64,000 nt of DNA from an uncultured Eubacterium sp. Its GTDB lineage: Bacteria; Bacillota; Clostridia; Lachnospirales; Lachnospiraceae. Below, one piece after another: positions 1 through 9,303 of this stretch (its first letter is position 1; the number at the start of each line of letters is the position of its first letter). The DNA lies in NCBI GenBank assembly GCA_910586445.1, contig CAJUHV010000008.1, positions 1 to 64,000 on the forward strand, written 5' to 3'. A model generated the notes under the pieces. It was not told the origin of the DNA. It did not search any database and saw only the letters and a list, made by a program, of their open reading frames with translations. A program made the position numbers and the translations under genes.

Positions 1-54
1 CTCCGCTAAGTGGGGAGTGCAGATCGCGGGAATGATTTTTCAAACACGCTCTAG
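1..54. mobile_element. End of a MITE-like inverted-repeat element (cut by window edge)
   Basis: On the minus strand this stretch begins AGAGCGTGTTTGAAAAATCA, the same terminal sequence as the complete element at 57792-57983, and the similarity continues inward (a TGCACGCCCCACTT-like stretch in that element). It has no coding capacity. Only one end is visible because the window starts inside it. The neighbouring small reading frame (40-177) gets its stop codon from the element. Confidence 0.6.
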
Positions 55-177
55 GCTTTTACATATATTGCCTTTCAATGGTTCCCCATCCTCTATCACT
101 TTAGATAGATTTATACATTTCTGAAATGTTATGTATGATGACGAAAATCTATATATACCTTTACTTTCAATCGTCAT
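40..177 (-). pseudogene. Small ORF remnant truncated by the inverted-repeat element
   Basis: An ATG at 177 is preceded by a good ribosome binding site (AGAAAGGAAG). It opens a 45-codon frame beginning MTIESKGIYRF that runs into the repeat element and stops inside it at 40. The last few codons are element sequence, so this looks like a gene cut by insertion or deletion. I do not recognise the protein. It may also be a chance frame. Confidence 0.35.
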
Positions 178-273
178 AATTCTTCCTTTCTAAAATCATA
201 TTTCTTATTATCCAGTCAAATGCATTTTTATTTACATCTGACAACCTTTTGAACATACTAACCACCATTAATA

Positions 274-1221
274 CTATATCATATTTTCCACCACCCCAAC
301 AAACTTCCTCACACATTCCGCAAACACTCCCCGCTCCTCTCCAATCACCTTCCGATAATAGTCAAACTCCGCGCTGTGCCTTTCAAACTCTTTACAAATA
401 TCCGCTAGCAGTGCTTCAATTTCCTCATACTGGCTCGGCACATCTGCAAATTTATATTTTTCCGGTATCGGCACATCCACATCATTTGCAGCGCTCCCTT
501 TTTTATTTGTCACGACACAGCATCCACTGGCCGCGGCTTCTCTGGGTATCCGGTCTTTTCCCGGATGCCCGCCGAAATCCACATAGACCTTTGCACTCTG
601 CATCAGCACAACGATCTGTTCTGTATTTAGGTTGATCAGCGGAATCCATCTCAGCCATGGTGCAGACTGTATTAACGGCTCCATGTCAGCATAACCTTTT
701 TTCGGATTGTACAATGCGATATTCTGTCTGTATTTTGCAGGCAGCACAAACCTGCCGTACTGTTCATTGATGTAATCTGCCACAAACAAAATATTTTCTT
801 CGGATATGCCGACCTCATTTTTCACATATTCATACGCATACTGGGACTGTACGAGGTGAAGGCAGATCTGCTCCCGGATAATGTCTAAATCCGACTGCTG
901 CGTAGCTGCCTTATAATTATCTACGCTCATCCACCATAATATTTTTCTGCCGCAGCTGACCGCGGGGATATATGTAGTAGATCCCTCATTAAAGATCACA
1001 ACTGTATCCGGCTGCTCCACATTTTCGATCTTTGTCTCGTGTGCAGTCTGATACCCCAGATACGGCTTTGGAGCAGGGATATCCACAGGCTCCCTATGTC
1101 CGTCAGAAATATAATACATAAAGGCTGTACAGCCATTTTCCGACAGCTCACAGCACATCTGATGTGCCAGCTCCGGGCCTCCGCTTATAAGATTTTCTGG
1201 TGCTAATATAAAGTATCTCAT
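274..1221 (-). CDS. Putative glycosyltransferase
   Basis: This 315-residue soluble protein starts with a beta-strand and a glycine-rich loop (ENLISGGPELAHQ), as in the N-terminal Rossmann domain of GT-B glycosyltransferases. Its C-terminal part holds a motif of the donor-binding half: VYVDFGGHPGKDRIPREAAA followed by GCCVVTNKKGSA. That pattern (a conserved glycine/proline-rich turn, then R-x-A-A-A and a 'visible/ugly part' loop) is typical of GT4-like enzymes. The ribosome binding site AAGGAGGGG lies just ahead of the ATG. It is the last gene of a minus-strand run with three LicD genes, 23 bp after the first. It probably adds a sugar to a surface glycan; donor and acceptor are unknown. Confidence 0.7.
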   Translation of the reverse strand: MRYFILAPENLISGGPELAHQMCCELSENGCTAFMYYISDGHREPVDIPAPKPYLGYQTAHETKIENVEQPDTVVIFNEGSTTYIPAVSCGRKILWWMSVDNYKAATQQSDLDIIREQICLHLVQSQYAYEYVKNEVGISEENILFVADYINEQYGRFVLPAKYRQNIALYNPKKGYADMEPLIQSAPWLRWIPLINLNTEQIVVLMQSAKVYVDFGGHPGKDRIPREAAASGCCVVTNKKGSAANDVDVPIPEKYKFADVPSQYEEIEALLADICKEFERHSAEFDYYRKVIGEERGVFAECVRKFVGVVENMI

Positions 1222-1244
1222 GGATATCTCCCCTCCTTTAAGTA

Positions 1245-2144
1245 TTATAAAATCTCGTTCAGCAGCTTATCCTGCGCTGCGTAAAACGGATATCCATGTG
1301 CTCTCCACCCTTTTTGATAAACCTCATAATTTCCATACATCATCGTAAGCACATCGTGATAATTCTGCGGAACGGAAACTGTAATGTTTTCAAACGGCAT
1401 TTCAATAGAGCTGCTGTACCATTCTTTTTTTAAGCGAAATTTTTTATCATGGCAGACAGTTCTCGGAAACCATGTCAGGTAATCGCTTTCCTGCTCATTG
1501 TACATGCCGCAGATCTGCTCTCCCAGCATCCAGAGCTGCCTGCGCAGCGGCTTATTTCTGTCAAATGTCACGCCGCATAGTTCTTCTATCTGAGGCAGGT
1601 ATATGTCCAGCTCACCGCTTTTTTCCAAAACCGGGAACCTTTTTGCCGCATCATATACTGCACTGTACAGGGTTCTCTGCGCCGTCACAAGCTCCTCGTC
1701 ACGCGGTATATAGTCAAGCACTGCGATATCTACGCCTACGATATAAGGACATCCGTGAAACTTCTCTAAAAATTCTGGCTGGGTATTAATCTCTCTGCTG
1801 TTCATCACGCAGCTGAGCGGCTGGTTGTGCTCGCCCGGCATAAAAAAGCTGCTTATATGATATGACTCCGGCAGCTCGCCCGGCAGCATTTCCATCAGCT
1901 TGAAAAAATCTTTTCTGCGCAGCGCAATATCCAGATCGTCATCCCACGGCACGTATCCTTTGTGCCTGACTGCCCCTAAAAGCGTTCCCCAGTCTGCAAA
2001 ATATGGGATCTTATATTTTTTGCAGACACGAATGACCTCTGATAAGACTTCCATTTCAGCTGCCCATGCACGCTTCATTTTTTCACAGATGACAAAATCA
2101 CATCTGGTTTCTTCTTTAAAAAACTCTTCTTTAAACTCCAACAT
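1245..2144 (-). CDS. LicD family phosphotransferase-like protein (copy 1)
   Basis: This 299-residue protein carries the LicD signature: YFADWGTLLGAVRHKGYVPW followed by DDDLDIALRR. The aspartate cluster is the likely metal-binding catalytic site of this nucleotidyltransferase-fold family. LicD proteins transfer phosphocholine or similar phospho-groups onto cell-surface glycans. The N-terminus (EKMKRAWAAEMEVL) matches the two following paralogues, so the three genes arose by duplication. This copy is the most diverged: it has ALRRKDF where the others have MLRDEYE or MLRDDYE. No signal peptide or membrane segment is seen. The exact transferred group cannot be read from the sequence. Confidence 0.85.
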   Translation of the reverse strand: MLEFKEEFFKEETRCDFVICEKMKRAWAAEMEVLSEVIRVCKKYKIPYFADWGTLLGAVRHKGYVPWDDDLDIALRRKDFFKLMEMLPGELPESYHISSFFMPGEHNQPLSCVMNSREINTQPEFLEKFHGCPYIVGVDIAVLDYIPRDEELVTAQRTLYSAVYDAAKRFPVLEKSGELDIYLPQIEELCGVTFDRNKPLRRQLWMLGEQICGMYNEQESDYLTWFPRTVCHDKKFRLKKEWYSSSIEMPFENITVSVPQNYHDVLTMMYGNYEVYQKGWRAHGYPFYAAQDKLLNEIL

Positions 2145-2237
2145 TTTTATTCACTCCATCTTCAATATTAACAAGGCCATATATCTTAACAGCTTTTTAT
2201 ATCCCAGGCAATACATGTATTTTTCAGCCTTAAAATA

Positions 2238-3149
2238 TTACTTTGTTTCTTTCATCAGCGCTTCTAAAATTTCATCCTGTTTCCTGTAAAATGGATAATC
2301 ATGCGCCTTAAACTGAACCGGCGTCATATAAGACGGACCATAAATCGCCTTCAGGCATTCATCATAATTGCATGGAACAGCAATGCTGGTATTTTCAAAC
2401 GGCATCCAGATCGTTTCATCAAACCATTCTACTTTCATCCTTCTTGTAAAATTATTGACATTACTGTGCAGGATTGCAACCTCGTCGCTTTCCTCTCTGC
2501 AGTATAAGGAGCTGAGCCTGTCCAGCAGGATAATCAGCTGCCTGATGACTGTTTTATCCCGGCTGATTTTCACGCTGCACAGTTCTTCGGTCTGATCCAG
2601 CATATCATTTAATTCCTCATCCAGACATCCGGCCCTGTCTACTGCTATTCTTTTGACGGAAAGCACATACCGGTACAATTCCTGGCGCAGCGCATCTTCC
2701 TGCGGATCTCTCGGAATAAAATCCAATGGAAAAATATCGACACCAACCACGTATGGGCATCCATGGTATCTTTCCAGATACTCTTTCGTAAAACTAATAT
2801 TTCTGCTGTTTACGATTCTGGAAAATACTTCGCCATAATCCTCTTCCAGATAAATATTCAAAAGGGCATATCCCGGCTCCATTTCCTGCTGGATGACCTT
2901 TAAAAACCCTTCATAATCATCTCTGAGCATAAAAATATCCAGGTCATCATCCCATGGGATAAATCCTTTATGCCTGGCTGCGCCAAGCAGCGTGCCATAG
3001 CCTGCATAATACCGCAGCCCATATTTGCCACAGATCCTCTCTACCTCTTTTAACACCTCAAGCTGCGCTGCCCATGCACGCTTCATTTTTTCTTCTACAA
3101 AAAAACCTTCTAATTCCTCGCCTCGAAAATATGATTCTTCAAACTGCAT
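2238..3149 (-). CDS. LicD family phosphotransferase-like protein (copy 2)
   Basis: This 303-residue protein has the LicD core YYAGYGTLLGAARHKGFIPW and DDDLDIFML near residues 45-75. It opens MQFEESYFRGEELEGFF, nearly the same as copy 3 (3245-4141). The segment YHGCPYVVGVDIFPLDFIPR is shared by all three copies. An AAAGGAG site sits seven bases before the ATG. It is expected to be a cytoplasmic enzyme that adds a phospho-substituent such as phosphocholine to a glycan. Three adjacent diverged copies suggest different acceptors or donors. Confidence 0.85.
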   Translation of the reverse strand: MQFEESYFRGEELEGFFVEEKMKRAWAAQLEVLKEVERICGKYGLRYYAGYGTLLGAARHKGFIPWDDDLDIFMLRDDYEGFLKVIQQEMEPGYALLNIYLEEDYGEVFSRIVNSRNISFTKEYLERYHGCPYVVGVDIFPLDFIPRDPQEDALRQELYRYVLSVKRIAVDRAGCLDEELNDMLDQTEELCSVKISRDKTVIRQLIILLDRLSSLYCREESDEVAILHSNVNNFTRRMKVEWFDETIWMPFENTSIAVPCNYDECLKAIYGPSYMTPVQFKAHDYPFYRKQDEILEALMKETK

Positions 3150-3171
3150 GTCTTTTCTCCTTTAATCATAA

Positions 3172-3276
3172 ATCCTATTTTTCTTTTCACGCGTTCTGCG
3201 AATTCGATCCTATTTTTCTTTTTAATGCTCTGCGATATTCGATCCTATTTTTCTTTTAATGCGTTCTGCAGAATGC
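3172..3276. repeat. 35-bp tandem repeat copying the 3' end of a LicD gene
   Basis: The string ATCCTATTTTTCTTTT recurs at 3172, 3207 and 3242, a constant 35-bp period. The third copy is the 3' end of the LicD gene that stops at 3245 (codons for NALKEK plus the TAG). The other two lie downstream of that stop in the direction of transcription. No protein is encoded by the extra copies. Confidence 0.75.
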
Positions 3277-4141
3277 GGTCCTGCTTTTTATAAAAAGGAT
3301 ATTCATGAGCAACCATGCGGATTGGTGTCATATAATCCGGTCCGTAAATTGCCCGCAGGCAGTCATCATAATTTTTCGGTACGGGTATGCTGGTATTTTC
3401 AAACGGCATCCTGACCACATCCTCATACCATTCTTTTCTCATTACTGCCGTAAAGCCATTTACATTACTGTGGATGATCGCTACATGCTCGCTTTCACTG
3501 CGCCGATACAGGCAGCTCAGCTTGTCCGCCAGCATCAGAAGCTGCCTGCGCAGTGTTTCATCCCTTTTCAGCTCAACCTGGCATAAATCTTCAATATGCG
3601 CAAGCCTCGCCTCGATATCCTCGTCAGGTTTTCCTACTTTATATTTTGTCGTAAGCACAAATGCATACAGATCGTACTGGAGCTTTTTTTCATCTTCATT
3701 CCCCGGCAGAAAATCCAATGGAAAAATATCTATGCCGACCACATACGGGCATCCGTGATATTTTTCCAGATATTCGTCTGCAAAATTGATCTTGTCACTG
3801 TTTACAATACGTGAAAAGATCTCATCGTACTTTGCATCTGTATACATGTTATAAAGCCTGTAATCCTCTGGCATTTCCTGCTGTACAACACTTAGAAATC
3901 TCTCATATTCATCCCGCAGCATATAAAGATCCATATCATCATCCCACGGAATAAACCCTTTGTGCCTGACTGCACCAAGCAGCGTGCCGTAGCCTGCATA
4001 GTACATAATATTATGCCTGCTGCATATCCGGTCAATCTCCTCCAGCACCTCGATCTGCGCTGCCCATGCACGTTTCATTTTTTCTTCTACAAAAAAACCT
4101 TCTCTCTCCTCGCCTTGAAAATATGAATCATCAAACTGCAT
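3245..4141 (-). CDS. LicD family phosphotransferase-like protein (copy 3)
   Basis: The open frame extends to 4180, but the ATG at 4141 is the better start. It has AGGAG seven bases upstream, and the protein then opens MQFDDSYFQGEEREGFF in register with copy 2. From this start it is about 298 residues. The LicD motif YYAGYGTLLGAVRHKGFIPW and DDDMDLYML is intact. It is closest to copy 2 and shares HSNVNGFT and MPFENTSIPVP with it. Role as for the LicD family: transfer of a phospho-substituent onto a surface glycan, here probably as part of the adjoining glycosyltransferase island. Confidence 0.85.
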   Translation of the reverse strand: MQFDDSYFQGEEREGFFVEEKMKRAWAAQIEVLEEIDRICSRHNIMYYAGYGTLLGAVRHKGFIPWDDDMDLYMLRDEYERFLSVVQQEMPEDYRLYNMYTDAKYDEIFSRIVNSDKINFADEYLEKYHGCPYVVGIDIFPLDFLPGNEDEKKLQYDLYAFVLTTKYKVGKPDEDIEARLAHIEDLCQVELKRDETLRRQLLMLADKLSCLYRRSESEHVAIIHSNVNGFTAVMRKEWYEDVVRMPFENTSIPVPKNYDDCLRAIYGPDYMTPIRMVAHEYPFYKKQDRILQNALKEK

Positions 4142-4192
4142 ATCCACTCTCCTAAAATTATATTCTCCAATCACTTTCACTGCCGCTTGATT

Positions 4193-5593
4193 TCATGTGA
4201 AAGATACGCCGGCAGTCTCAAATTTACAAAAATATCCGCCGTCAATCAATACTTCTTTTCCGCAAAAAGCAAAACCATAAATACGAATTTTTTCTTTTGA
4301 TATCCCTTTTGTTTCCAATGCTTCTATATACTTTTTCTCCATAATCTGACAGACTGCTTTCCGCACCGTCTCCTGCAGATTTTTCTCTGTTCTGGGATTG
4401 AATACTTTAAACTCCAGAATCATGCCTTCCCCTCTGCGGTCTAGCGGCTCTAAAATTACATCACATCTGCCAAAAGCGCTTTCACAAATCCATTGTAATC
4501 GGCGCTGCACGGAGCAAACCACCCGGTAATCATGCCCTCAAACATCTGGCGCACCTCTTCATTTACAATATCCAGAGTATACTCCTTTCCATATATCTCC
4601 CGTACCTTTAAATATCCGCCTGCAAGCAGAAAACCCCAGATGGCATTTTCATTTTCATCCAGCTGGTTAAAAACAATCTGTTCATCGAGAATCGTTTTAA
4701 GAGGAATCCCGCTGATCAGATCTTCCATCATGCCTTTTATTTCAGAACTTCCCCTTTGTATCAGCTTTCCCACGAGGCTGTTTGAACTGGTATTTGCCCA
4801 GTATGGTTTAAATTCCTTGAACTTTAAGTAATTTATAATAGACCATGGATTGTAAATGCCGCTGGTGTCTCCAAACCGAAACCCATCGTACCAATATTTT
4901 ATTTCATGCATGTGATCCTGCAGTCCATAAGCTTCTAACGAATAAAAGACTTCCTGCTCCGTAAATCCAAAAGCCGTTTCGTATACTTTCGATGTAGTCG
5001 TTATAACAGCCAGATTGTTTAAGTCTGAAAAGATCGATTCTTTACTGACTCTGGTGATCCCTGTCATCAATCCCCGTTCCAAATACACATTTGATTTAAA
5101 GGCTGCGTTCATCAGCCTGCGCATAAATCCTGCCAGCTCGTTCCAATATTCAGATACATAGGCCTCTTGTATGGGCGCGTCGTACTCATCTAATAAAATA
5201 ACTGCCTTTCTGCCATAATATCTGTACAAATATTCTGAAAGCAGATTGATTGATGAACACATATCGCTGGCAATATTTACCTGTCTTCACGCCTGCAAAG
5301 CTGAGGAAAATAACCGGGAATGTTCCCTGCAGCTGTCTATACGCTTCTTCCTGCCATATACTTAATTTTTCAAACAGATCGCTCCGCCCTGCATGCCTTA
5401 CAGAAAAAAAGTATTCCAGCATGCTCATATTAAGTGTCTTTCCAAATCTGCGGGGGCGGGTGATCAGGGTAACATCATCCCTGTTTTCCCACCACTCTTT
5501 GATGAAATTTGTCTTATCTACGTAAAAACTATTGTTTTCAATCAGTTTACTAAAATCTTGAATCCCTATTGCCACAGACTCCGCCATCATCAT
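4193..5593 (-). pseudogene. Decayed AAA-ATPase-like / PD-(D/E)XK nuclease family gene
   Basis: Three frames on one strand make up a broken member of the AAA-ATPase_like plus DUF1703 family, normally one protein of roughly 500-600 residues. Frame one (5186-5593) has FSKLIENNSFYVDKTNFI and RPRRFGKTLNMSMLEYFF, the Walker-type start. Frame two (4456-5262) has the Walker B region VILLDEYDAPIQEAY and the middle domain. Frame three (4193-4522) has GRCDVILEP and GMILEFKVF, the nuclease-like C-terminus. At both junctions the frame changes and expected sequence seems missing, so internal deletions are likelier than sequencing errors. Such genes are abundant and mobile in gut Clostridia. It has no evident link to the glycan genes around it. 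Confidence 0.8.
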
Positions 5594-5631
5594 ACCTCCG
5601 CATCATACACGCCTATTCCTTATTTTAACAC

Positions 5632-5668
5632 AAAAAAAAGAATCTGCCCATATTCAAACAGATTCTTT
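5632..5668 (-). terminator. Intrinsic terminator
   Basis: A ten-base stem (AAAGAATCTG/CAGATTCTTT) with a 12-base loop is followed on the minus strand by a run of eight T. It sits just after the stop of the 5675-6037 gene. Confidence 0.75.
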
Positions 5669-5674
5669 CCCGTA

Positions 5675-6037
5675 TTATGCCAATACTTCTTTTGCTGCTT
5701 CGCCTAATTTCTCAAAATAAGGAAGTACATTCGTAAATGCTTCTGCCATCATTGCATCATCCTTTGCATTGATCGCATTTGCAACTGCAACTACATGTGC
5801 ATTGAAATCCTCTTTATTGATTCTTTCTTTTCCTTCGTTCAGCAGAGTCATTGTACCATTCATAACTTCAATTTCCCAGTTCATGGCATCTACAATGCTC
5901 TGGATAAACTTATTTGTATCATCCAGCCGTGCACCGGATAACTCTTTGATCAATATTCTCATATTTTTAAGCACACGTTCATTAAATTCTGCCATTACTT
6001 CTAATGCTTCTATCTGTTCTTGTCTATTATCGTCCAT
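5675..6037 (-). CDS. Hypothetical small helical protein
   Basis: I do not recognise this protein. ATG codons exist at 6103, 6049 and 6037. The one at 6037 (MDDNRQEQ) has AGGAAAGG about 11 bases upstream and is my choice, giving about 120 residues. The protein is acidic and almost wholly helical by eye (AEFNERVLKNMRILIKELSG), with no signal peptide or membrane segment. It has its own downstream terminator and stands between the decayed ATPase gene and the GT8 gene. It could be a small structural or regulatory protein, but nothing fixes a function. Confidence 0.6.
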   Translation of the reverse strand: MDDNRQEQIEALEVMAEFNERVLKNMRILIKELSGARLDDTNKFIQSIVDAMNWEIEVMNGTMTLLNEGKERINKEDFNAHVVAVANAINAKDDAMMAEAFTNVLPYFEKLGEAAKEVLA

Positions 6038-6181
6038 GATTTTATTCATCCTTTCCTGTTTTCGCAATTGTTTTTGACAGCCAAGCTCTGTACCAAAAAC
6101 CACTAAATACTTTATCGGCTACATATTCCAAAAGCTTTAACCTTTCTCTCAATTATCTAAGCATTTATGAACTGGAACTTT

Positions 6182-7141
6182 TTACATAAGCCCCTGGCTC
6201 TTTAACAGCTGCATACATCTGTCTACAATCTGGCGCAGCTCATCATTTTCTTTTTTAAGACTGCGAAACAGCTGATCCATATAACCAGTATTTATTTCCG
6301 TCAAAACAATGTCTTCCAAAAGCTCGGTATAATATGGCGTCATTTTCGCATATTCCCACCAGAACCGTTCCAATTCATAGCGTACCTCTTCATGACGCCA
6401 GGGCTTTACGCCGCCATAATGAATAATCGCAGTCTGCTCCTTTACTGTCTGGTAATCATAGCCTGCGTTAAAGGCAGTCCTCGCAAACAGGTTATAGCGC
6501 TCTACATCTACGATTTTTACATCATCACTGAACAGCCAGTTCAGCACATCCTGATCATAAAAATCTAAATAATCTTTAATTTTTAATGCTTGTTCTATAA
6601 AATATCCAAGGCTTACAAGCGGGCGCAGCTTATCTAGGTTCATCAGCAGCACACCTGCATTAAAATATACAAAGTCTTCCTTCTGGCGCAGCTGCTCAAA
6701 AACCGGGGATGACTGCAGGCTCTCTGCTGTAGCTGCTGTTGTATCCCTGCATGCACAGAACGCTTTTCCTTCAAAATCGGTAAAATAAAGTTCATCAATC
6801 GGCTGATTGATAATCAGATCCACATCCAGATATAATACCCTGTCCAGTTCTTTTGGCAGTACATCAGGCAGTGCCAGACGAAAATAAGTTTCTACCGTAA
6901 TCTTTTCTGTAGCTGGCAGCTCTTTCGGAAAGATTTCTTGTCCAATCGGAATAAAACAAAATTCCTGCTGATACTGTTTTAACAGCTTGTGGACACGATC
7001 TGCCTGCTCCTGTCCAAAATCCGCCGACAGCAAATACACACATATCTCCTGATCTTTACTGTTTTCCAGCAATGAAGTCAGCATTACATATAGATATTTT
7101 TCAAACGTGCGGTTTGCCGCAACCGCAATATTCATCTTCAT
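6182..7141 (-). CDS. Glycosyltransferase family 8 protein
   Basis: This 319-residue protein has the GT8 layout: N-terminal MNIAVAANRTFEKYLYVML, then TYFRLALPDVLPKELDRVLYLDVDLII. The DVD triad is the metal and nucleotide-sugar site. Next come YFNAGVLLMNLDKLR and a late histidine motif, AIIHYGGVKPW. These are the hallmark retaining-transferase motifs of the glycogenin/LgtC type, which use UDP-glucose or UDP-galactose. The ribosome binding site GAGAGG precedes ATG 7141. It is probably one of the enzymes extending the glycan of this island. Confidence 0.9.
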   Translation of the reverse strand: MKMNIAVAANRTFEKYLYVMLTSLLENSKDQEICVYLLSADFGQEQADRVHKLLKQYQQEFCFIPIGQEIFPKELPATEKITVETYFRLALPDVLPKELDRVLYLDVDLIINQPIDELYFTDFEGKAFCACRDTTAATAESLQSSPVFEQLRQKEDFVYFNAGVLLMNLDKLRPLVSLGYFIEQALKIKDYLDFYDQDVLNWLFSDDVKIVDVERYNLFARTAFNAGYDYQTVKEQTAIIHYGGVKPWRHEEVRYELERFWWEYAKMTPYYTELLEDIVLTEINTGYMDQLFRSLKKENDELRQIVDRCMQLLKSQGLM

Positions 7142-7166
7142 ATATTTTATCCTCTCTTTATTTTTG

Positions 7167-7247
7167 CGTTAAATTTGTTCCATTCAATTGGTCCCGTTAA
7201 TTTTGTTCCATTCAATTTATCCCGTTAATTTTGTTCCATTCAATTAG
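7167..7247. repeat. 28-bp tandem repeat (3 copies)
   Basis: TGTTCCATTCAATT occurs at 7176, 7204 and 7232, exactly 28 bp apart, with CGTTAA(A/T)TT before each copy. The array fills the gap between the GT8 gene and the stop codon of the DUF4422 fusion gene. Confidence 0.8.
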
Positions 7248-7269
7248 ATTCGCGGTCTGCATCCAGCTT

Positions 7270-9138
7270 TCAGCCGCTGTATCCATACAATACTTCGTCA
7301 ACACTCCCTGCTGAATCAGCAGAACTGACTATAAAATCAGCTGCTTCTTTTATACGCAGCTGCCCGTCCTCTTGTATCTTAAACCGCTCCCTTATTTCTT
7401 TCCATAAACTGTTATGAATAAGTATTCCCCAGCCTATATTCCCGTTTCCTTCTCGCGAAACTTTATCACTGCCCGGGCAGAATTCCAAGCCATTTTTCGT
7501 ACCTGCTTCATCCAGGCCGACTGAACTGTTGTATCCATGCTTTTCATTTTCCAGCATTTGTTTTATATTACCAGTCCTATGATCAATATACTTCCCGCCT
7601 GCCAGTTTCCAGCCGCCTGTTTCTGCTTTTTGATACAGTTTCTCACACATTGCAGGATCTGGCATATCTTCGCCGCGTACAAATATAATATACTCACTAT
7701 CCATTGCTGCCGGCCGGTTTTCCGCCTGCCGGCCAGTCATATGAATATCCAGATCTGCTGCATGCTGCATGCCATTCCCGCTGCCTAAATCCAGCCCTGA
7801 CTGATTTTTACTCTGGCTGCTTAGATCTGAATCCAGCTGCCGGTTCCACTCTTTCGCGGTAAACACCTGTACTTTTTTCGGATACTGCTGCATACATTCC
7901 AGCAGCAGGCGTTTTCCCGCAGCGTCCTCACAGCTGTCTATAAATATAACCGCAAGATCTTCCATCGTCTGATTTACCAGATTGCCGATGCAGCCGGATA
8001 ATGTATCCGCACAGCTGCTGACCGATACAACGGCGCATACTTTTTTTGCCGGCTCCCCTTCATTCAGATAATGATAAAAAGACAGGCTGCCGTTTACATC
8101 CTGTTCAATGATCCCAAATGCCGTATCCGACAGTGCAAATACATCAAAATATGCTTTTGCCCTGCTCCGTGCACTGCTGCCGTTTTTTGCAATTAAATTC
8201 GCCGAATTTTTATAATGCTCGATTAAAACAGCCAGCTCCCGGCTCAGCGCCAGCAGTCCCGGCCCGCCTTCTTTCTGCTCCTGATGCATGATATACAATA
8301 ATTTTTCAACAATCGGTATCTCACCCTTTAGATCTGATAATCCCAGCCGCAGATCGGGCCTTTCCTGCATTGTATGATAAAAAAATTCTTTTGCCGCCTC
8401 TAAATCTCCCTGCTGGACCAGCCGTTCTATATCATGCTTAAATTCTACTGTTTCTGCCTTTTCCGCCGTAAGGCCGATCTTTCCCTCATAAATGCGGTAC
8501 CCGCGCGCCACTGCCCAGACATACAGGAGCACTTCAGACAAAAAGCCAAAGACTCGTTTCCGGTAAAGGTCATACGAAGATACATCGATTTTTTTTCCGG
8601 CCTCTTCCAAAATCGGAAACAGCCACGCACAATATTCCCGGTATTTGTCCAGAGTAGTGACCATCAGATTTCCATAACAGCACTTTGTATCAGACAGCAC
8701 TTTAGAAAATGCCTCATAATCTGAAGGGTACAATTTCTTTACTGCTTCTCCTACAGCCTCCATATCTGACCTGTTATGGCAGGCGGCATAATTTGTCCAA
8801 TTATCCAATGCGCTGCCCAGCAGCTTTGACGTCATCACATCATATTCCGCCAGTATCGACTCGTATTCCTGTTTGTTCAAAAACATCCCGGATTCATTTA
8901 AAAAATATCTCCTATAATGGCAGATCCCTACAATATCCGCTTCTGTTTCATGCTTCCAGATCCAATACAGCCCTGTCAGCTCTCCATAATAACAATTCAA
9001 GGCCGATATATTGTCTCCGGTATCGTCGCCCAGATACGACAGATCCTGAGAGGCTGCCCTGCCTACATGCAGCGGTATATAGATCTCATCCTGCGGTTTT
9101 TGAAAAAGCTTATGGGTCATAACGTATATTTTTACCAT
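7270..9138 (-). CDS. DUF4422 protein with a degenerate GT2-like C-terminal domain
   Basis: Residues 1-240 match the DUF4422 family found in capsule and glycan clusters: MVKIYVMTHKLFQKP, YYGELTGLYWIWKH and VGICHYRRYFL. Residues about 360-600 resemble a GT-A fold: KVCAVVSVSSCADTLSGC, NLVNQTMEDLAVIFIDSC, then EYIIFVRGEDMPDP where active GT2 enzymes usually have an aspartate pair. That acidic motif is imperfect, so the second domain may be inactive or only bind sugar. A Ser/Asn/Gln-rich linker (residues about 430-470) interrupts it. AAGGAG six bases before the ATG supports the start. At 622 residues it is much longer than the neighbouring DUF4422-only protein. Confidence 0.75.
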   Translation of the reverse strand: MVKIYVMTHKLFQKPQDEIYIPLHVGRAASQDLSYLGDDTGDNISALNCYYGELTGLYWIWKHETEADIVGICHYRRYFLNESGMFLNKQEYESILAEYDVMTSKLLGSALDNWTNYAACHNRSDMEAVGEAVKKLYPSDYEAFSKVLSDTKCCYGNLMVTTLDKYREYCAWLFPILEEAGKKIDVSSYDLYRKRVFGFLSEVLLYVWAVARGYRIYEGKIGLTAEKAETVEFKHDIERLVQQGDLEAAKEFFYHTMQERPDLRLGLSDLKGEIPIVEKLLYIMHQEQKEGGPGLLALSRELAVLIEHYKNSANLIAKNGSSARSRAKAYFDVFALSDTAFGIIEQDVNGSLSFYHYLNEGEPAKKVCAVVSVSSCADTLSGCIGNLVNQTMEDLAVIFIDSCEDAAGKRLLLECMQQYPKKVQVFTAKEWNRQLDSDLSSQSKNQSGLDLGSGNGMQHAADLDIHMTGRQAENRPAAMDSEYIIFVRGEDMPDPAMCEKLYQKAETGGWKLAGGKYIDHRTGNIKQMLENEKHGYNSSVGLDEAGTKNGLEFCPGSDKVSREGNGNIGWGILIHNSLWKEIRERFKIQEDGQLRIKEAADFIVSSADSAGSVDEVLYGYSG

Positions 9139-9188
9139 TCCAGACTCCTTCGCATGTTCTTATCGATCTTCTGATATATCTTCTGATA

Positions 9189-9303
9189 CATCTTCTGAAT
9201 TTATCTCCTAATACATCTTCTGAATTTATCTCCTAATACATCTTCTGAATTTATCTCCTAATACATCTTCTGAATTTATCTTCTAATCCATCTTCTGACA
9301 CGG
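9189..9303. repeat. 25-bp tandem repeat (about 4.6 copies)
   Basis: CATCTTCTGAATTTA starts at 9189, 9214, 9239 and 9264, with a shortened variant at 9289: a strict 25-bp period. More diverged copies (TATCTTCTGATA) precede it. It lies immediately downstream of the stop codon of the DUF4422 gene that ends at 9304. There are no spacers, so it is not a CRISPR array. Confidence 0.85.

Noticed and set aside
9189..9303. Possible CRISPR array
   Set aside because: The repeats are directly adjacent with no unique spacers, and no cas genes are present.
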